From: Ceratopteris richardii
Taxonomy: Eukaryota > Streptophyta > Polypodiopsida > Polypodiales > Pteridaceae
Direction of reading: 5' to 3'
NCBI GenBank assembly: GCA_020310875.1
Contig: CM035439.1
Coordinates: 141,489,139 to 141,553,138, forward strand
DNA length: 64,000 nucleotides
Positions 23,616 through 34,529 of the stretch are shown here, piece by piece (position 1 is the stretch's first letter; each line of letters opens with the position of its first letter). The notes under the pieces were generated by a model. It saw nothing but the letters and a program-made list of their open reading frames with translations, searched no databases and had not been told where the DNA came from. A program made the position numbers and the translations under genes.

Positions 23616-24678
23616 TGTTGAAAGAGATGGATGGATCCTCTAGGAAGTGAGGTGGTACTACCAAAACCTGCTTAGTACATGCCATATTTCATTTCAGGGT
23701 TATGAATTATGCCCTCTTACCTTGCAAATGACACCAAATAAGTACCTATGTACTTTGGAAATGATGCTTCAAACAATTAGATCAAAACAGATAACTTTGC
23801 AATTAGCTAGTGACCAAAAACTTGCTATTTTGGTCTCGACACCTGCTAGATATTTTGTTCAGTGCTCTTAATAAAGTAGCAATTAGGAAATTTTTTTTTG
23901 AGGGTATCTAATTATCTTAGATAGATAATTATTACAAGTGAAATAAATTAAAGTGATGAACCATACAATTAGCAATCACTTTAGCAAGTGGATGCTTACC
24001 CCCAATTTTTTAGGAGCTACATAGAGAATGAATAGAGAGCACTTCGATGCCGATTTCTCCCAATTGGCTGAAGAGAATGTCTTCAAATTGTGAAAGCTTG
24101 AAGTAGACTTTGCCTTGGTTCCAACAGGCTATAGAAAATGAAAAATGGATAAGAACTCGCTGAGATATGATCATTCAAAGTTCACTATCCAGAGTAGTCA
24201 TAGTGGAGAGATGAACAAAGATGATCAATGATGTAATGTATTATAGAACAATGTTGTACATAATCATTGGCATAGAGGTGATGCCAAATGATAGTGATAA
24301 GAGTAGGCTATGGTGTAAGCCACTCAACCTCTACAATTTAGCAACAATAAGCTCAAGAATGGGGGGGCTCACATGCTGCGATATTACAAGTCTCTTATAT
24401 AATGACTTTCTTCAAGTTTGAATTTGAAATTCAAATAGAGCTTCACCTAGAAGTACTCCTCTACGTTAGGAGTGGTTCTTCCAAATGAGATTCGTAGTTC
24501 TTGCTTTCTTTAACTCCATGATATTTAATAATTTACAAGATTCTCTCAAGTGAACACCTTTTTACAAATGGTAAATGGCCAAGTATTATAAGCCAAAGTT
24601 CACATGCTTCATGAAGTGATTGTACATATTTGTTTCCATGCCTAGCCAAGTGTGATGGCTTGGACACGTGCACCAATA
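23616..24678 (-). repeat. 5' LTR of B' (1063 bp)
   Basis: Pairs with 18296-19359. The outer end reads TATTGGTGCACGTG on the minus strand, so the canonical TG has mutated to TA. TATA at 24394-24402 and the 9-1-9 palindrome at 24417-24435 are kept. Confidence 0.92.
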
Positions 24679-24683
24679 GCTAC

Positions 24684-25619
24684 TAACTAATTCCTCTACA
24701 GCATGCATCTGCCTCGTATAGCCCACTTAGTAAATCCAAAAAGTGGTTTCAAGACCATATTTGAGTCATGAAAACTATTTTTTATCTTTCTTTCTTTCTC
24801 TTTTTTTTCTCTTTATTTTTATTTTTCTCTTTTTCACTTTGCAACAATCATTGATGTACTGCTTCTTTTAATTATCTTTTTTCCTCTTAAATTTTTTGTT
24901 AAAGGGGAAAGGCCTAACCCCTAATCAGAGTAGAGGATCTAGAGGCATGCTACAACTGGAATCAGGATCTCACTAGCTAAGTGGTTTTAGAGACTAGGAT
25001 AGTCTACCTATATAAATAAGCTTTATCTCTACTAGGATTCGCAAGTCAACATTCCCCTATTCCATCTTTACAATATCCATAGGGTCTCTAATTCCTATCT
25101 CCAATTCATACTCATCCCTACTTGAGTTTGTAATTCATCTTTTCATAATTTTAAATATTTACTTTACATGTCAAAATAATGTACTCAGTTATTCATGAAA
25201 TGCATGGAAAAAGAAATTATAAAAAATTGATCAATAATCAAAGTAAAGAATTGTTTCACCTAACTTATCTTTTTGCTTAGTGTTCATGTCGTTCTTCATC
25301 CTCCTTGTCTTCGTCTAAGAGCTCTTCATCAATTTCATGGTCATTGCTCAATCTTCGTTTAAATAACTTGATTCTCTTTCCTAGAATCAAATTTATCAAA
25401 GGAGTTCCATCAAGTTCACGTAAGCATATGTACCTATATCAAAAGAAAAAACAATAAAATGAGGTCCAAACCATCTTTTAGTTAATTTAGGTTGTAAATC
25501 ATATTGGGTATCAAAGGTACTATCATAGACAAGTACCCAATCCCTTGACACAACCATGTTTTTGAATTTAATTTTTTTAAATGTAAGTCATAGTGGAGAA
25601 ATTCATTCTATAACGTCAA
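24684..25619. other. Unassigned flank with a pyrimidine tract
   Basis: 24780-24850 is TTTC/TTTT-rich. 24900-25500 has no recognisable coding content. A 15-bp direct repeat, GACACAACCATGTTT, is at 25547-25561 and 25629-25643, flanking 67 bp at the start of the gypsy remnant. Confidence 0.5.
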
Positions 25620-27410
25620 CCCAGAGAAGACACAACCATGTTTATATGAGGTTGAGTATTTAGAACATATAATTTTCATAGATGGAATTAGAATGGATAC
25701 ATGGAAAGTTTCTATGATCCTTAGTTGGCGGATTCTTGAGAATAAGCTCTAGTTGTGATCCCTCTTAGGATTGACAGGCTTCTATCATAACTTCATTTCT
25801 AACTATTCACACATAGTTGCACCATTGACATATATGTTTCCAATCAAAGGTCTGTGTGGGGTGGTGCACAACAACAAGCTTTTGATGCATTGAAACAAGG
25901 AGTTTTAAGTGCCCTAGTTTTGTTAGTAGTAGATCTGCTACCTTTTGAGCTTGAAACTACTCCTAGTGGCATCCTAGTTTGTGGAGTTTCAATACAAGAT
26001 GAAAGACTGGTGCTTTTGAAAGTAAGAAAATTTCTTTGTCTCAAAGAAGCTAGCCTATCCATCGACAAGAACTATAGGCAATAGTTCATGATTTTAAGAT
26101 TTGGAGACATTACTTATATCGGGAAACTTTTAAAATATTCACATAGCATCAAACATTGAATTATTTATATTCCTAACCTGATCTTTGAGGGAGACATGTA
26201 AGATGGGTTGAGTTGGTGCAAAAATTTCATATGGAAATTCCATATAAAAAAGGAAACAACAATAGAGTTTCAAATGCATTATCCTGTATTTTTCATCGGA
26301 TTAGCTTTACAGTTCTAGAGAGTGATTTAATTGAATAAATCAAAGATTCACATATTAATGATGACTACTATCGGTCCATAGTAAACAAGTTATGAGACAA
26401 TAATGAGAATAAGGCATTATTTAACTTTCAAGTTGAGCAAGGTTTGCTCAAAAGAAAAGGAGAGATTTGTGTGCCTAATTCTTGAGAAGGGAGCTTTAGA
26501 AAAGAATTCATTTTTGAGAAACATGATGTACCTTCTACAGGACATCTTAGTATTGAGAAAAATTTACGGTTGATTAGACACACTTTTTGGTGACCAAAGA
26601 TATTCAGAGATGTAAAAAGTATGTAACTCAATGTTTTAAATATCAAGTGAATAAGTAGAGAGGATAATTCCTTCAAGTTTGCTACATCCATTGGAAATAT
26701 TGCAATAATGTTGGGATAGTATTTCCATGGACTTCATAAAGGGTTTGCCTAAGACACCATGAGAAACGAATTTTATTATTGTGCTAGTCGATCGTCTAGG
26801 TAAAATGGCATACTTGATTCCCACTAAGGAAACAATTTAGGGTCTACAAGTTGTATACTTTATGATCCACCTAAGTCCATAGTTTCTCACAGAGATCCTA
26901 GGTTTACAAGAAATTTTTGGAAATATGTGTTTAACAAGCTTCAAGTACAACTCAAGATGATTAGTGGAGAGAATCTAGAGAGACAGATCATAAGAGTTAA
27001 TCAAATATTGGAAGATATACTATAGACATATGTTTTAGAAAAACAAATAGATTGGGATATTTTTCTTCCATTAGTTGAGTTTGCTTATAATAGTTGGAAG
27101 CACAAGACTCCTAAGTTAGCACCTTTTGAGGTGACTTTTCGGTTTGTTCCACATAGTCCAGCTATCATAGGATTACCCAAGAAATCGTTGAGTGCTTCAC
27201 AATTCCTTACAAATATGCAAGCTAACTTAAAATAGCTCAATCTAATCTTCAAAAGGTTGTTGAGAGGATGAAAGCTTTTGTAGATCGATATCACAAACCA
27301 TGAACATTTCAAGAAGGCGTCCATGTATTTTACAAGTTCCACTTTGTTTGTCATTGACAGTGGGTTAGAAACCCAAGTTATCATCTAGATTTTGTGGAGC
27401 CTAGAAAATA
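25620..27410 (+). pseudogene. Decayed Ty3/gypsy pol (RT end, RNase H, integrase)
   Basis: Translations in changing frames give the gypsy order. LYEVEYLEHIIFIDGIRMDT near 25640 is the RT thumb; LLGLTGFYHNFISNYSHIVAPLT near 25765 is the RT/RNase H connection; LCLKEASLSIDKNY near 26035 is RNase H. HLSIEKNLRLIRHTFW and RDVKKYVTQCFKYQ near 26540-26640 are the integrase zinc region, and the integrase C-terminal motif PFEVTFRFVPHSP is near 27125. Many stops and indels make it one of the oldest insertions here. Copia C2 starts 30 bp downstream, so it inserted near or in this element. The RT scrap at 1090-1262 is the adjoining upstream part of the same type of protein. Confidence 0.78.
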
Positions 27411-27439
27411 ATCAAGAAGGTTAGTAATGTGGAGTATTA

Positions 27440-27669
27440 TGTTGATATATTTAGGTAGTGATGTGTGTGAACACACTAGGATCGCCGGGGCACTTTTTTC
27501 CCTCTTTAGGAGGTTTTTTTCCCCCACATTGTATATACGCCTATTGCCCTAATGGGCTACTTATCTTTGTACATTCTCTAGTAATACATTCAGTATTGTG
27601 TGTTGAGCTCCAAGCTTCTTCTTCTTCCTTGTGCTATTCATGTGCTTCCACAAACGTCTAACTCCAACA
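27440..27669 (+). repeat. 5' LTR of C2 (230 bp)
   Basis: TGTTGATATATTTAGG to CTCCAACA, near-identical to the C1 LTRs. A TATA-like TGTATATACG is near 27531. Confidence 0.93.
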
Positions 27670-27671
27670 AT

Positions 27672-27683
27672 TGGTATCAGAGC
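27672..27683 (+). promoter_or_regulatory. Primer binding site of C2
   Basis: TGGTATCAGAGC, two bases after the LTR; initiator tRNA-Met type. Confidence 0.9.
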
Positions 27684-27877
27684 AGGTCGCCACTTCATCT
27701 AGGGCATCGTCGACACTCCTTCGTTTGCAGTCTTAGATTCGCACAAAATTTGGTGAGCATACTCAAGGTGTTTCAGAGATCAAAACAACTGTGTTGTGTG
27801 GTGCCAAAATTGCGATCTGAGCTCGTTTCAGCCTCCAAACGCACTATCACAGCGGTTGTGCAGGCTATTTTGTCTTT

Positions 27878-28690
27878 TTGTGCCAAAGGTATATACCTGT
27901 TTCGGTTTGCCAGTATAAGCGTCTCAAAGTCTACTACAGGTTTAGCAGAACTCCTCTGGGCAGTTCTGTTCAACGTTTTGAGATACAGTCAATTTTCTGC
28001 ACTGTAGAGCAGACTCGTTGGGATGGTAGAGATGTCAAGGCACATGCATTGATAGCTTTTTCTGTCAAATGTGCCATTATTCCTCACATACGCTCTTGCA
28101 AAACAGCTAAGGATGCTTGGGATACTCTTACCACATTGTACCAAGCTAGGAATGAGGCTCGTGTTGCTTACCTTCGAAAACAGTTGAAGAGTGAGCACAT
28201 GAATGAAGGTGATTCCATGGAAAGTTTTCTAACAAAGATCAAAGACTTGAAGGAGCAGTTGATTTCTGCTGATGAGGTTATATGAGATATCTCACTTATG
28301 TAGATCGTTCTGAATGGTCTTCCTGATTCATATCAGAGTTTTGCTTCTACTCTTCAGTTGATGATGAAAGGCAATCCAAATGCCTTTTCATTTGAGGAGT
28401 TTGTCTCTATTCTGTTGCAGGAAGATCAGTCCACGCAGAACAGGTCCATTATGCATGTTGTAGATCAAGCTTTCTTGGCTAGTCGGAAGGGCAAAGGAAA
28501 ATGGAGCTCTTCTACAAGTAGAAATTTGCAAATGATGCACATACGAAGAACCAAGATAAAGATGAGAACAAATCAGAAAAGAAGAAAATTTTTGCAAGTA
28601 CTATAAAGGGAATGATCATATCATAAAGAACTGTCCAAAACTGGCTGCTAAAGAGGCAAAGAAGAAAGAGGCTCGAATGGTTGTTGTTGA
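27878..28690 (+). pseudogene. Copia gag of C2
   Basis: The gag core DAWDTLTTLYQARNEARVAYL, with EHMNEGDSMESFLTKIKDLKEQL, is at 28110-28285. A TGA then interrupts, followed by VLNGLPDSYQSFASTLQL and a basic tail. The zinc knuckle near 28605-28650 reads CKYYKGNDHIIKNC after a frameshift: the second cysteine is a tyrosine. The gag N-terminus present in C1 is deleted, so the frame from 27878 runs directly from leader into the middle of gag. Confidence 0.85.
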
Positions 28691-28738
28691 AGCCTCTATA
28701 CCAAAAATAAAGTCTGCTAATCTTGTGCAGGAAGAAGA

Positions 28739-29275
28739 ATGGGCATTACTACCGTTTGTAGTTTTGACCCATCTTCTCATGAGCAGCGCATATCTGTAGT
28801 AGACTCAGATGTTTGGTACTTTGACAGTGGGGCGACCAAACATATTACCTTGCAGCGTAGTTTCTTCTCTTCACTCGAGACTGCCCCTACAGGGAATACT
28901 ATCACATGCGCCAACAACTCCTCTTATTGTGTTATGGCAGTTGGTAAGATCATTTCGACTACTAATGATGGTAGTTCTTTCACTTTATCAGATGCTTTGT
29001 TTGTGCCAGGGATCAAGAAAAATATGTTATCAGTTTCTACATTAGCCCAGCTTGGCTTGGTTGTGAAATTTGTTGATGATAGATGTACAGTTCATGATCT
29101 GTCAAATGGTGACGTGATTATTGCTTCTGGCATTCTATGTCATGGGCTATATAAGCTCATCGACTATGAAAGATCTGTAAATGATTTGGCATGTGCAGTA
29201 CGTGATTCGCAGGCTATGTTAGATGCAAAGCTTTGGCATGCACGCTTTGGTCATTTGAATTTTGCTAATTTTCTA
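28739..29275 (+). pseudogene. Copia protease and pre-integrase start of C2
   Basis: Open for about 180 codons. WYFDSGATKHIT near 28818-28853 is an intact DSGA aspartic protease site. LFVPGIKKNMLSVSTLAQLG and a GLYKL motif follow, then the pre-integrase LWHARFGHLNFAN. The protein is cut off at 29275 by the copia D LTR; the residues after that point are LTR sequence. This part has no stop, so C2 protease was still readable when D inserted. Confidence 0.9.
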
Positions 29276-29361
29276 TGTTGGAAAACAATGTTCCTATTGG
29301 TCAAACTGCTCAAATAATATAGCATGTGTAAGTTTGGTTTATAGTTCTTCTAACAACGAAC
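29276..29361 (+). repeat. 5' LTR of D, first segment
   Basis: Starts TGTTGGAAAACAATG. It continues at 32174 after removal of the SINE/LINE insertion. The joined LTR is about 1274 bp. Confidence 0.75.
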
Positions 29362-29450
29362 GACGTTGGCCCCGTGGATAGCCTAGAACTCTTCCAAAGC
29401 GCCCACGAGGGTTCAAGTCCCTTGAGCAGCATGCAGATCAATGCGTAGCT

Positions 29451-32066
29451 TTTTTTTTTAATGTAAAGGAAGTTCGGCAATAGCCTACTCTCCCGGACTT
29501 GAATTAAATAAAGAAAAGTACAAGAGAAGGGGACTAGTGCCCACGGGACCCCCCAAATCCCACAAAGCAGGGGAAGCTTTTACAGAACTTAGATGACATT
29601 ACAAAGAAGGTTAATTACCCTCTCATCACCCTCATGTGGGGCCCACTTGGGTTTAAGCTTGTTATCGATCAAAAGGAGTACTTGATGATGCCTAAAGGGG
29701 GGGGGGATTTTTTACAGTTGACAATCCTTTTGCCAAGGAGGAACAACGATTTCTCAATTGACCACTCCTTGGGGGAGTCACCGAAGTTGAAAGCACATCT
29801 TTCCCGCAAGATTTTCCATAGAACCTCCCCTCTGATGGCGTTCCAGAGAGTCGCGGAGCAGCCGATCGCTTCTCCCAGCAGGGCTTGCTGCCAACTGAGA
29901 TGTTTTTGAAGTCTAATTCTCTTTCCAACCACCTGCCAGAGTCTGTTGGAGTTGGGGCAGGTAAAGAAGATGTGTGAAACATCTTCGATAGACCGGTGGC
30001 AGCGTTTGCACCAAGGAGGGATCCCACAAATTTTGCTAGCCTTAAGGTTGGTCCAGATTCCGTGATGAAGAATTTGCCATAAGAGGACAGACTTTTTGAT
30101 TTCTATGAGGGGGTGCCAGATAGCCATGAACTTCATGTCCTACCGAAGCCGCGTCCATGACAGGCACCACTTTTTGTTGAGGTTAACCTGATAGTCGATC
30201 GTTTCTTTGATGTTCGGGATTTTTGATAGGCTATTCCCATTGTGCCATTTGAGACCAAGCAAGCTCGGCATGTCGTGTCCCATGAGAAGGCGAACTTTGT
30301 GTCGGTCCCAGGCGAGAAATCTGCTTTGCAAAGTGTTCCATTCTTCATGTGAAATGTTGATGCTAGGGTCAATATCCTCAAAGTTGATCCAGCGGTTGGT
30401 GTCTTGTTTCCAGAGATGTTTCCATTTTTTGAAGCCTTTGTTCCATAGCTTCTTGGCGTTTTGAATGTTCCAAGATTCCACACTCCGGATGCCATGGATC
30501 GGAAACCAGATAGAGTCGTTTTGTCTGATACCGGCAGCCCACTTCCAGTCTTCACTTATTCTTATGAAGTTTTTGACTTTATTCCAACTCTTCCAAAGGG
30601 AGCACACCAGATTAGAGCTTTTCGGGAAGACGGGGATCGGGGAAAACAGCAAGGTCAAGATGTCAAGATTCTTCCAATTTGGGAAACCCATGAGCGCCAA
30701 CTCATTCTTGTTTCTGAAGATCAGCTTGGCCCACGAGGCCTCCCCGTTGCACCAAGCCTTAGTCATCCATTTGGCCAACAGTTTGTTAGCCATGCACCCA
30801 ATGTCCAAGATACCAAGTCCCCCACTATCTCTATGGCTGGTGCAGATGGACCATTTGATTTTAGGCACCCCCCTCCTATTGTGGTCGCCCGTCCAAAGGA
30901 AGTTTCTACAAATACTATCCAGTTTGGACAGATCTTGCTCTTTCGGTCTCCAACAAGAAAGGAAATAAATGGTAGATGATAAGAGGAACGTGTTGATGAC
31001 CATAGCACGACCAACAAGATCGATTTGCATACCTCTCCAATAGTTAAGCTTGTTTTCGAGTTTGGCAAGCACCCAGTTCCACCGATGTTCCGTAGAGACG
31101 CCAAACCCCAAGGGAATCCCCAGAAGCCGAAAAATTTGGCCTTGCGGAATGATTTGACAGCCATGATCAATGAGAAGGTCGGGCTGTGACCCACCAATAG
31201 CTCTAAAGGCGGTCTTAGAGTGGTTGATTATGGATCCAGAGGCTTCACAAAAAGTAGCTAGACACTTCCAGAACGTCTCAAGGCTAGTACTATCATTGTG
31301 CACAAAAGCGTTCATATCATCGGCAAAAAGTCTCATGGTGATCTGACTGTGGTCATGCGGCAAACGAAGGCCTTTAATGTTACCAGCTTCCACCTGATGC
31401 TCCACCAGCCTGCTAAGCCCTTCCGTGGCAATGGCAAAGAGAAGGGGAGCCAATGGGCACCCTTGTCTGATAGATCTTCTAAGTTTGATCACCTTTGAAA
31501 GATTTCCATTAATGTTAATTTGGGTCGATGCGTTTCCGAGAAGGGTCGCGATCATCTTGGTGAATTTCTGACTACATCCAAGATCCTGTAGCGACTGAAG
31601 AATATAGTCCCATTCTAGCCTGTCGTAGGCTTTATCAAAGTCGATCTTGAGGAAAACCACTTCTTGTTTAGACTCATTTGCAAATTCAAGACCTTCCCAG
31701 ATATCTATTATGGTTTCCAGAATTGACCTGCCTTTGATGAAACCTTTTTGGTCCTCGCTTAACCACGCTCTCAAGTGGCAAGAGATTCTGTTGGCAATGA
31801 CTTTGGCGATGATCTTGTATCCTGTTTGGAGCATTGTAATGGGACGCCAATTCTCTATTCTGTTCTTTTCCCCTTTTTTGTGTACTAACTTGATAATGCC
31901 ATTGTTGAGGCAAGAAGGAAGCGCGCCAAACTTGAGTGCCTCTTGCCAAACCAAACGAAGAGGGGTGGCAACCACCAACTTGAAGGATTTAAAGAACTCA
32001 TTAGTGAGCCCGTCGGGGCCCGGGCTTTTACCTGAGGGGAGGGCATCGATGACCTCAATGATTTCG
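29451..32066 (-). mobile_element. LINE copy 2, 5'-truncated
   Basis: Minus-strand L1-type element. Oligo-T on the plus strand at 29450-29459 is the poly-A tail. The 5' end is truncated inside the RT region, at the residues IIEVIDALP. TSD CGTAGCTTTTT is at 29444-29454 and 32151-32161, but between the LINE 5' end and the right TSD lies an 84-bp copy of the downstream flank (32067-32150). It shares the 3' UTR with the copies at 6723 and 57772. Confidence 0.9.
29669..32065 (-). pseudogene. LINE ORF2 RT remnant, copy 2
   Basis: Starts mid-domain at SPGPDGLTNEF and runs with all RT boxes (DFDKAYDRLEWDYI, RQGCPLAPLLF, LFADDMNAFV) down to 30140. There a TAG replaces the Trp of LRWDMKF. The same frame resumes and covers the zinc tail CKRCHRSIEDVSHIFFTC near 29990. 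The last residues are lost to a shift in a G-run at 29698-29707. The apparent N-terminal extension up to 32176 is translated flank, not LINE. It cannot give a functional enzyme without endonuclease. Confidence 0.92.
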
Positions 32067-32150
32067 GCTTTTTGAAACAACGAACCACAAAAATAAATGC
32101 ACGTTAGCGATGGTTTGTTTTTATTCGATATTGCTTTATTGATCAAACAA
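32067..32150 (+). repeat. 84-bp duplicated flank at the LINE 5' junction
   Basis: Nearly identical to 32155-32238 in direct orientation (one visible change, TTCGATATT against TTCAATATT, plus the last bases). It sits exactly between the truncated LINE 5' end and the right TSD. This suggests template switching onto target DNA during insertion. Confidence 0.85.
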
Positions 32151-32173
32151 CGTAGCTTTTTGAAACAACGAAC

Positions 32174-33360
32174 CACAAAAATAAATGCACGTTAGCGATG
32201 GTTTGTTTTTATTCAATATTGCTTTATTGATCAAATAGTTCGCTATTCGGAGGAGCTTTATTAGCTTTTGATTATGCTTTTCAAGGGAGCAATTCACTAT
32301 ATAAACAAGTACTTGGCTCATTATATTCATCCTTCACCTATTTCAACACAAGCTTTGGAGCTTGGACCTCAATAGAGGTGGTGCTTCTATTCTAGCACAT
32401 GGGGCAGCCATGTTGCTATCTTGAAGCATGTTGAGGAGCGGCTATGGAGTTCTTCTTGGAGAAGAAGAGTGTGCTCACACTCTTGCTCATGGAGAGGAGG
32501 TTATCTCTTGTTCATGGAAAGAGGACTTGGTCATTAGTAGTTTGATGGTGAGGATCGGCCATCTACATTGTGTATTTGAAGATTGTCTTCTACATGAAGA
32601 TTTCGGGCTACTTCAATGACATTGGATGGTGGTTAACATAAGATTTACATCTTATGTTAAGTATTCAGGTACATATTCTCTTTATGCACACAGGTACTAC
32701 TTGGAGTTTATGGACGCAGTAGCATCCATATCAGGAGGAGTCCTATTTGGCATAGGTACAAGAGAATCAGTACGTATATGCTTTATGCATATTTGGATGA
32801 GGTGTTTGAGAAGGTGTGTTCACATGAGTTTGAGGATTTCCGGCAGCAAACTTGTTAGCATTCTTTGCTACTTTTTAAGTATGTGATCTTTTCACACACG
32901 TATCTGACTTAGGGTATTCCATAGCCTAAGGTTAGATGAGGGTTTGTTGATTATTAGTTTCACACTGATCCTTCCTCTTTCAGTCAATCATATTCACTCT
33001 TCTATAAGGTCACACATCTCATGTATATTCAGATTTCTGCCCATACATCTGAATATGTTTGTTACATTTGTACATTGACTCTTCCATCTATTTCTCATCA
33101 CATAGAGTGGTTGAGAGTTTTTCTCCCACATTGTACATTGAACATTGGTATATATGATAGTGTGAGTAAGCCTTGGCTTACGTAACACTTTACACATGTT
33201 GTCTAGTCTCTCTCTATCTTTGTCTCATCATTTATATGATTAAGTGTGATATGTTCATGTTTTGTCAATATTGAAGATTGCTAGATTCTATGTTGTATAT
33301 GCTGGACCTATGGAACCATGGACCTGTGATATGAGCTATGAGCCTATCTCATTTCCAACA
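32174..33360 (+). repeat. 5' LTR of D, second segment
   Basis: Ends CATTTCCAACA next to a primer site. A TATA box CTATATAAAC is at 32297-32306. The small open frames here are not copia proteins. Confidence 0.78.
32297..32306 (+). promoter_or_regulatory. TATA box of D LTR
   Basis: CTATATAAAC; about 200 bp into the LTR after the nested insertions are removed. Confidence 0.6.
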
Positions 33361-33362
33361 TT

Positions 33363-33376
33363 TGGTATCAGAGCTC
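33363..33376 (+). promoter_or_regulatory. Primer binding site of D
   Basis: TGGTATCAGAGCTC, two bases after the LTR; 12 bases match the initiator tRNA-Met type. Confidence 0.9.
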
Positions 33377-34529
33377 TAAGGTTTTGGTTTCAAAGCTTTA
33401 GGACTTTGGCATCAATGCATTCAAGCTCATTTAGAATCCCAGGTTCCCAGACTTCCAGATTTACAACATATGATTTAAGGGCATCTTCCAACATTTGACA
33501 TTTGACATACACACTTAATCTAGATGAGTAGAGATTTGAGAATTAGACAATTCAGTTACATGTGTATTCATCAGTGTGGAGTATGACGTTGATGATTTGT
33601 TAGCAGCCGAATATTTTTGAAAAGTATGCAAATACTTTACAAAACTATTGTTTGAAGACCTAGACTTGATGAAGAGAAGGATACTTCAAATTCAAGGAAA
33701 AACAATGGTTTGGAGAAGATGAAGGAATCAAATCAACATCAAATCATAGGTATCAATTTTTACTATCAGATTATCATTTGCAGGTCATATCTTAGAAGAG
33801 CAGTTATAAAGAGATTTGAAGGTTCCAAGGAGTGCTTTTATACACTTTCATTATTTGAAAGTTAAAGGCTACATCAAAACAGGTATCTAGAGGTTTTTCT
33901 AGAGAGTTTTGAGAGATCTCTTTCATGGCAAGAAAGCTGATCTAAGAAGACAAATTTGGAGATGGGATGAGTTTTGTTTTCAACCAATTTTCTATTGTAA
34001 GTTGGTTGGATATCGAGGTATAGGATGTAATCTAGGTATCTAGAGAAGGTAACTCTAGAAAGATAATTCATCATTCAGACAAAAGGTTGGTGAATTTAGT
34101 CATTTCAGACATTTGAAGCAGAATTTTGATTCAGAGATATGAGGAGATGATAAAACATGATTCTACATTCACTTCCCTTTGTATACCATGTTTTTTTTTT
34201 CTCTTACTCTTAGCACTAGAGGAAGAGAAAAGTTCATTTGAAGAGGTCAAGAGTGTTTGCTACTTCAAGATGAAGAGAACAAAAGGTATGGAAGAGAAGT
34301 TTGAAGATGTTCACATCATCAGGTGGAAGAAAGATGCAGAAGAAGAAAGTCCATCATTTCCAAAAGAAAAGTAAGGCTTCCTTTTCTCATATATTTTCCA
34401 TATACTTTTCCTATTTTGTCCTCTACATCCAAAGACAAGTCTACGAGAACATCTTGTGTGAAGAAGAAGCAGTTTCTTGTTTTGCATGATACTTGGTCAT
34501 GATTTAGTAGATTTGACAAAGAATTGCAT
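33377..34529 (+). other. Leader and unreadable gag start of D
   Basis: About 1.15 kb without a recognisable protein. The gag N-terminus (an equivalent of the FIDKLDRNNY start of copia B) is not found, so it is deleted or too decayed to read. Confidence 0.5.

Larger units (their letters stand above)
18296..24678 (-). mobile_element. Copia LTR retrotransposon B', complete but decayed
   Basis: A 6383-bp minus-strand element. LTRs at 18296-19359 and 23616-24678; TSD GCTAC at 18291-18295 and 24679-24683. A strong polypurine tract lies beside the left LTR and a mutated tRNA-Met primer site beside the right one. Its proteins are close relatives of those of copia B (37294-43767): both start MGD-FPSFIDKLDRNNY and share the DSGCSNH protease site. 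The LTRs share only the terminal TGTTGGTGCA and a palindrome upstream of the TATA box, so B and B' are sister families. Frames are broken many times. Confidence 0.93.
27440..29275 (+). mobile_element. Copia C2, 5' part only
   Basis: Same family as C1, opposite strand. The 5' LTR, primer site, gag, protease and the start of the pre-integrase region are present. The coding sequence stops mid-domain at 29275, where copia D begins with a perfect LTR start. The 3' half is not seen anywhere in the window. Relative to C1, about 240 bp is deleted from gag at about 28003 (the DKLDGTNYPLW region). Confidence 0.9.
29362..32163 (+). mobile_element. tRNA-derived SINE (about 100 bp, split by a LINE)
   Basis: The body is 29362-29454 plus the last bases up to 32163. 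Target duplication AACAACGAAC is at 29352-29361 and 32164-32173. An A-box-like TGGCCCCGTGG at 29367-29377 and a consensus B box GGTTCAAGTCC at 29410-29420 are 43 nt apart, as in tRNA genes. Around the B box a 5-bp stem with a 7-nt loop (29407-29423) resembles a T arm. Acceptor and D stems do not pair, so it is not a working tRNA gene. The tail is T-rich (GTAGCTTTTT) and was the target of the LINE at 29451. Confidence 0.65.

Noticed and set aside
29360-29430. Possible tRNA gene with A and B boxes
   Set aside because: Acceptor and D stems do not pair and a TSD surrounds a longer unit, so it is annotated as a SINE head.
32428-32886. Two short frames after the LINE in the D LTR
   Set aside because: Inside the LTR between TATA box and primer site; no similarity to any family.
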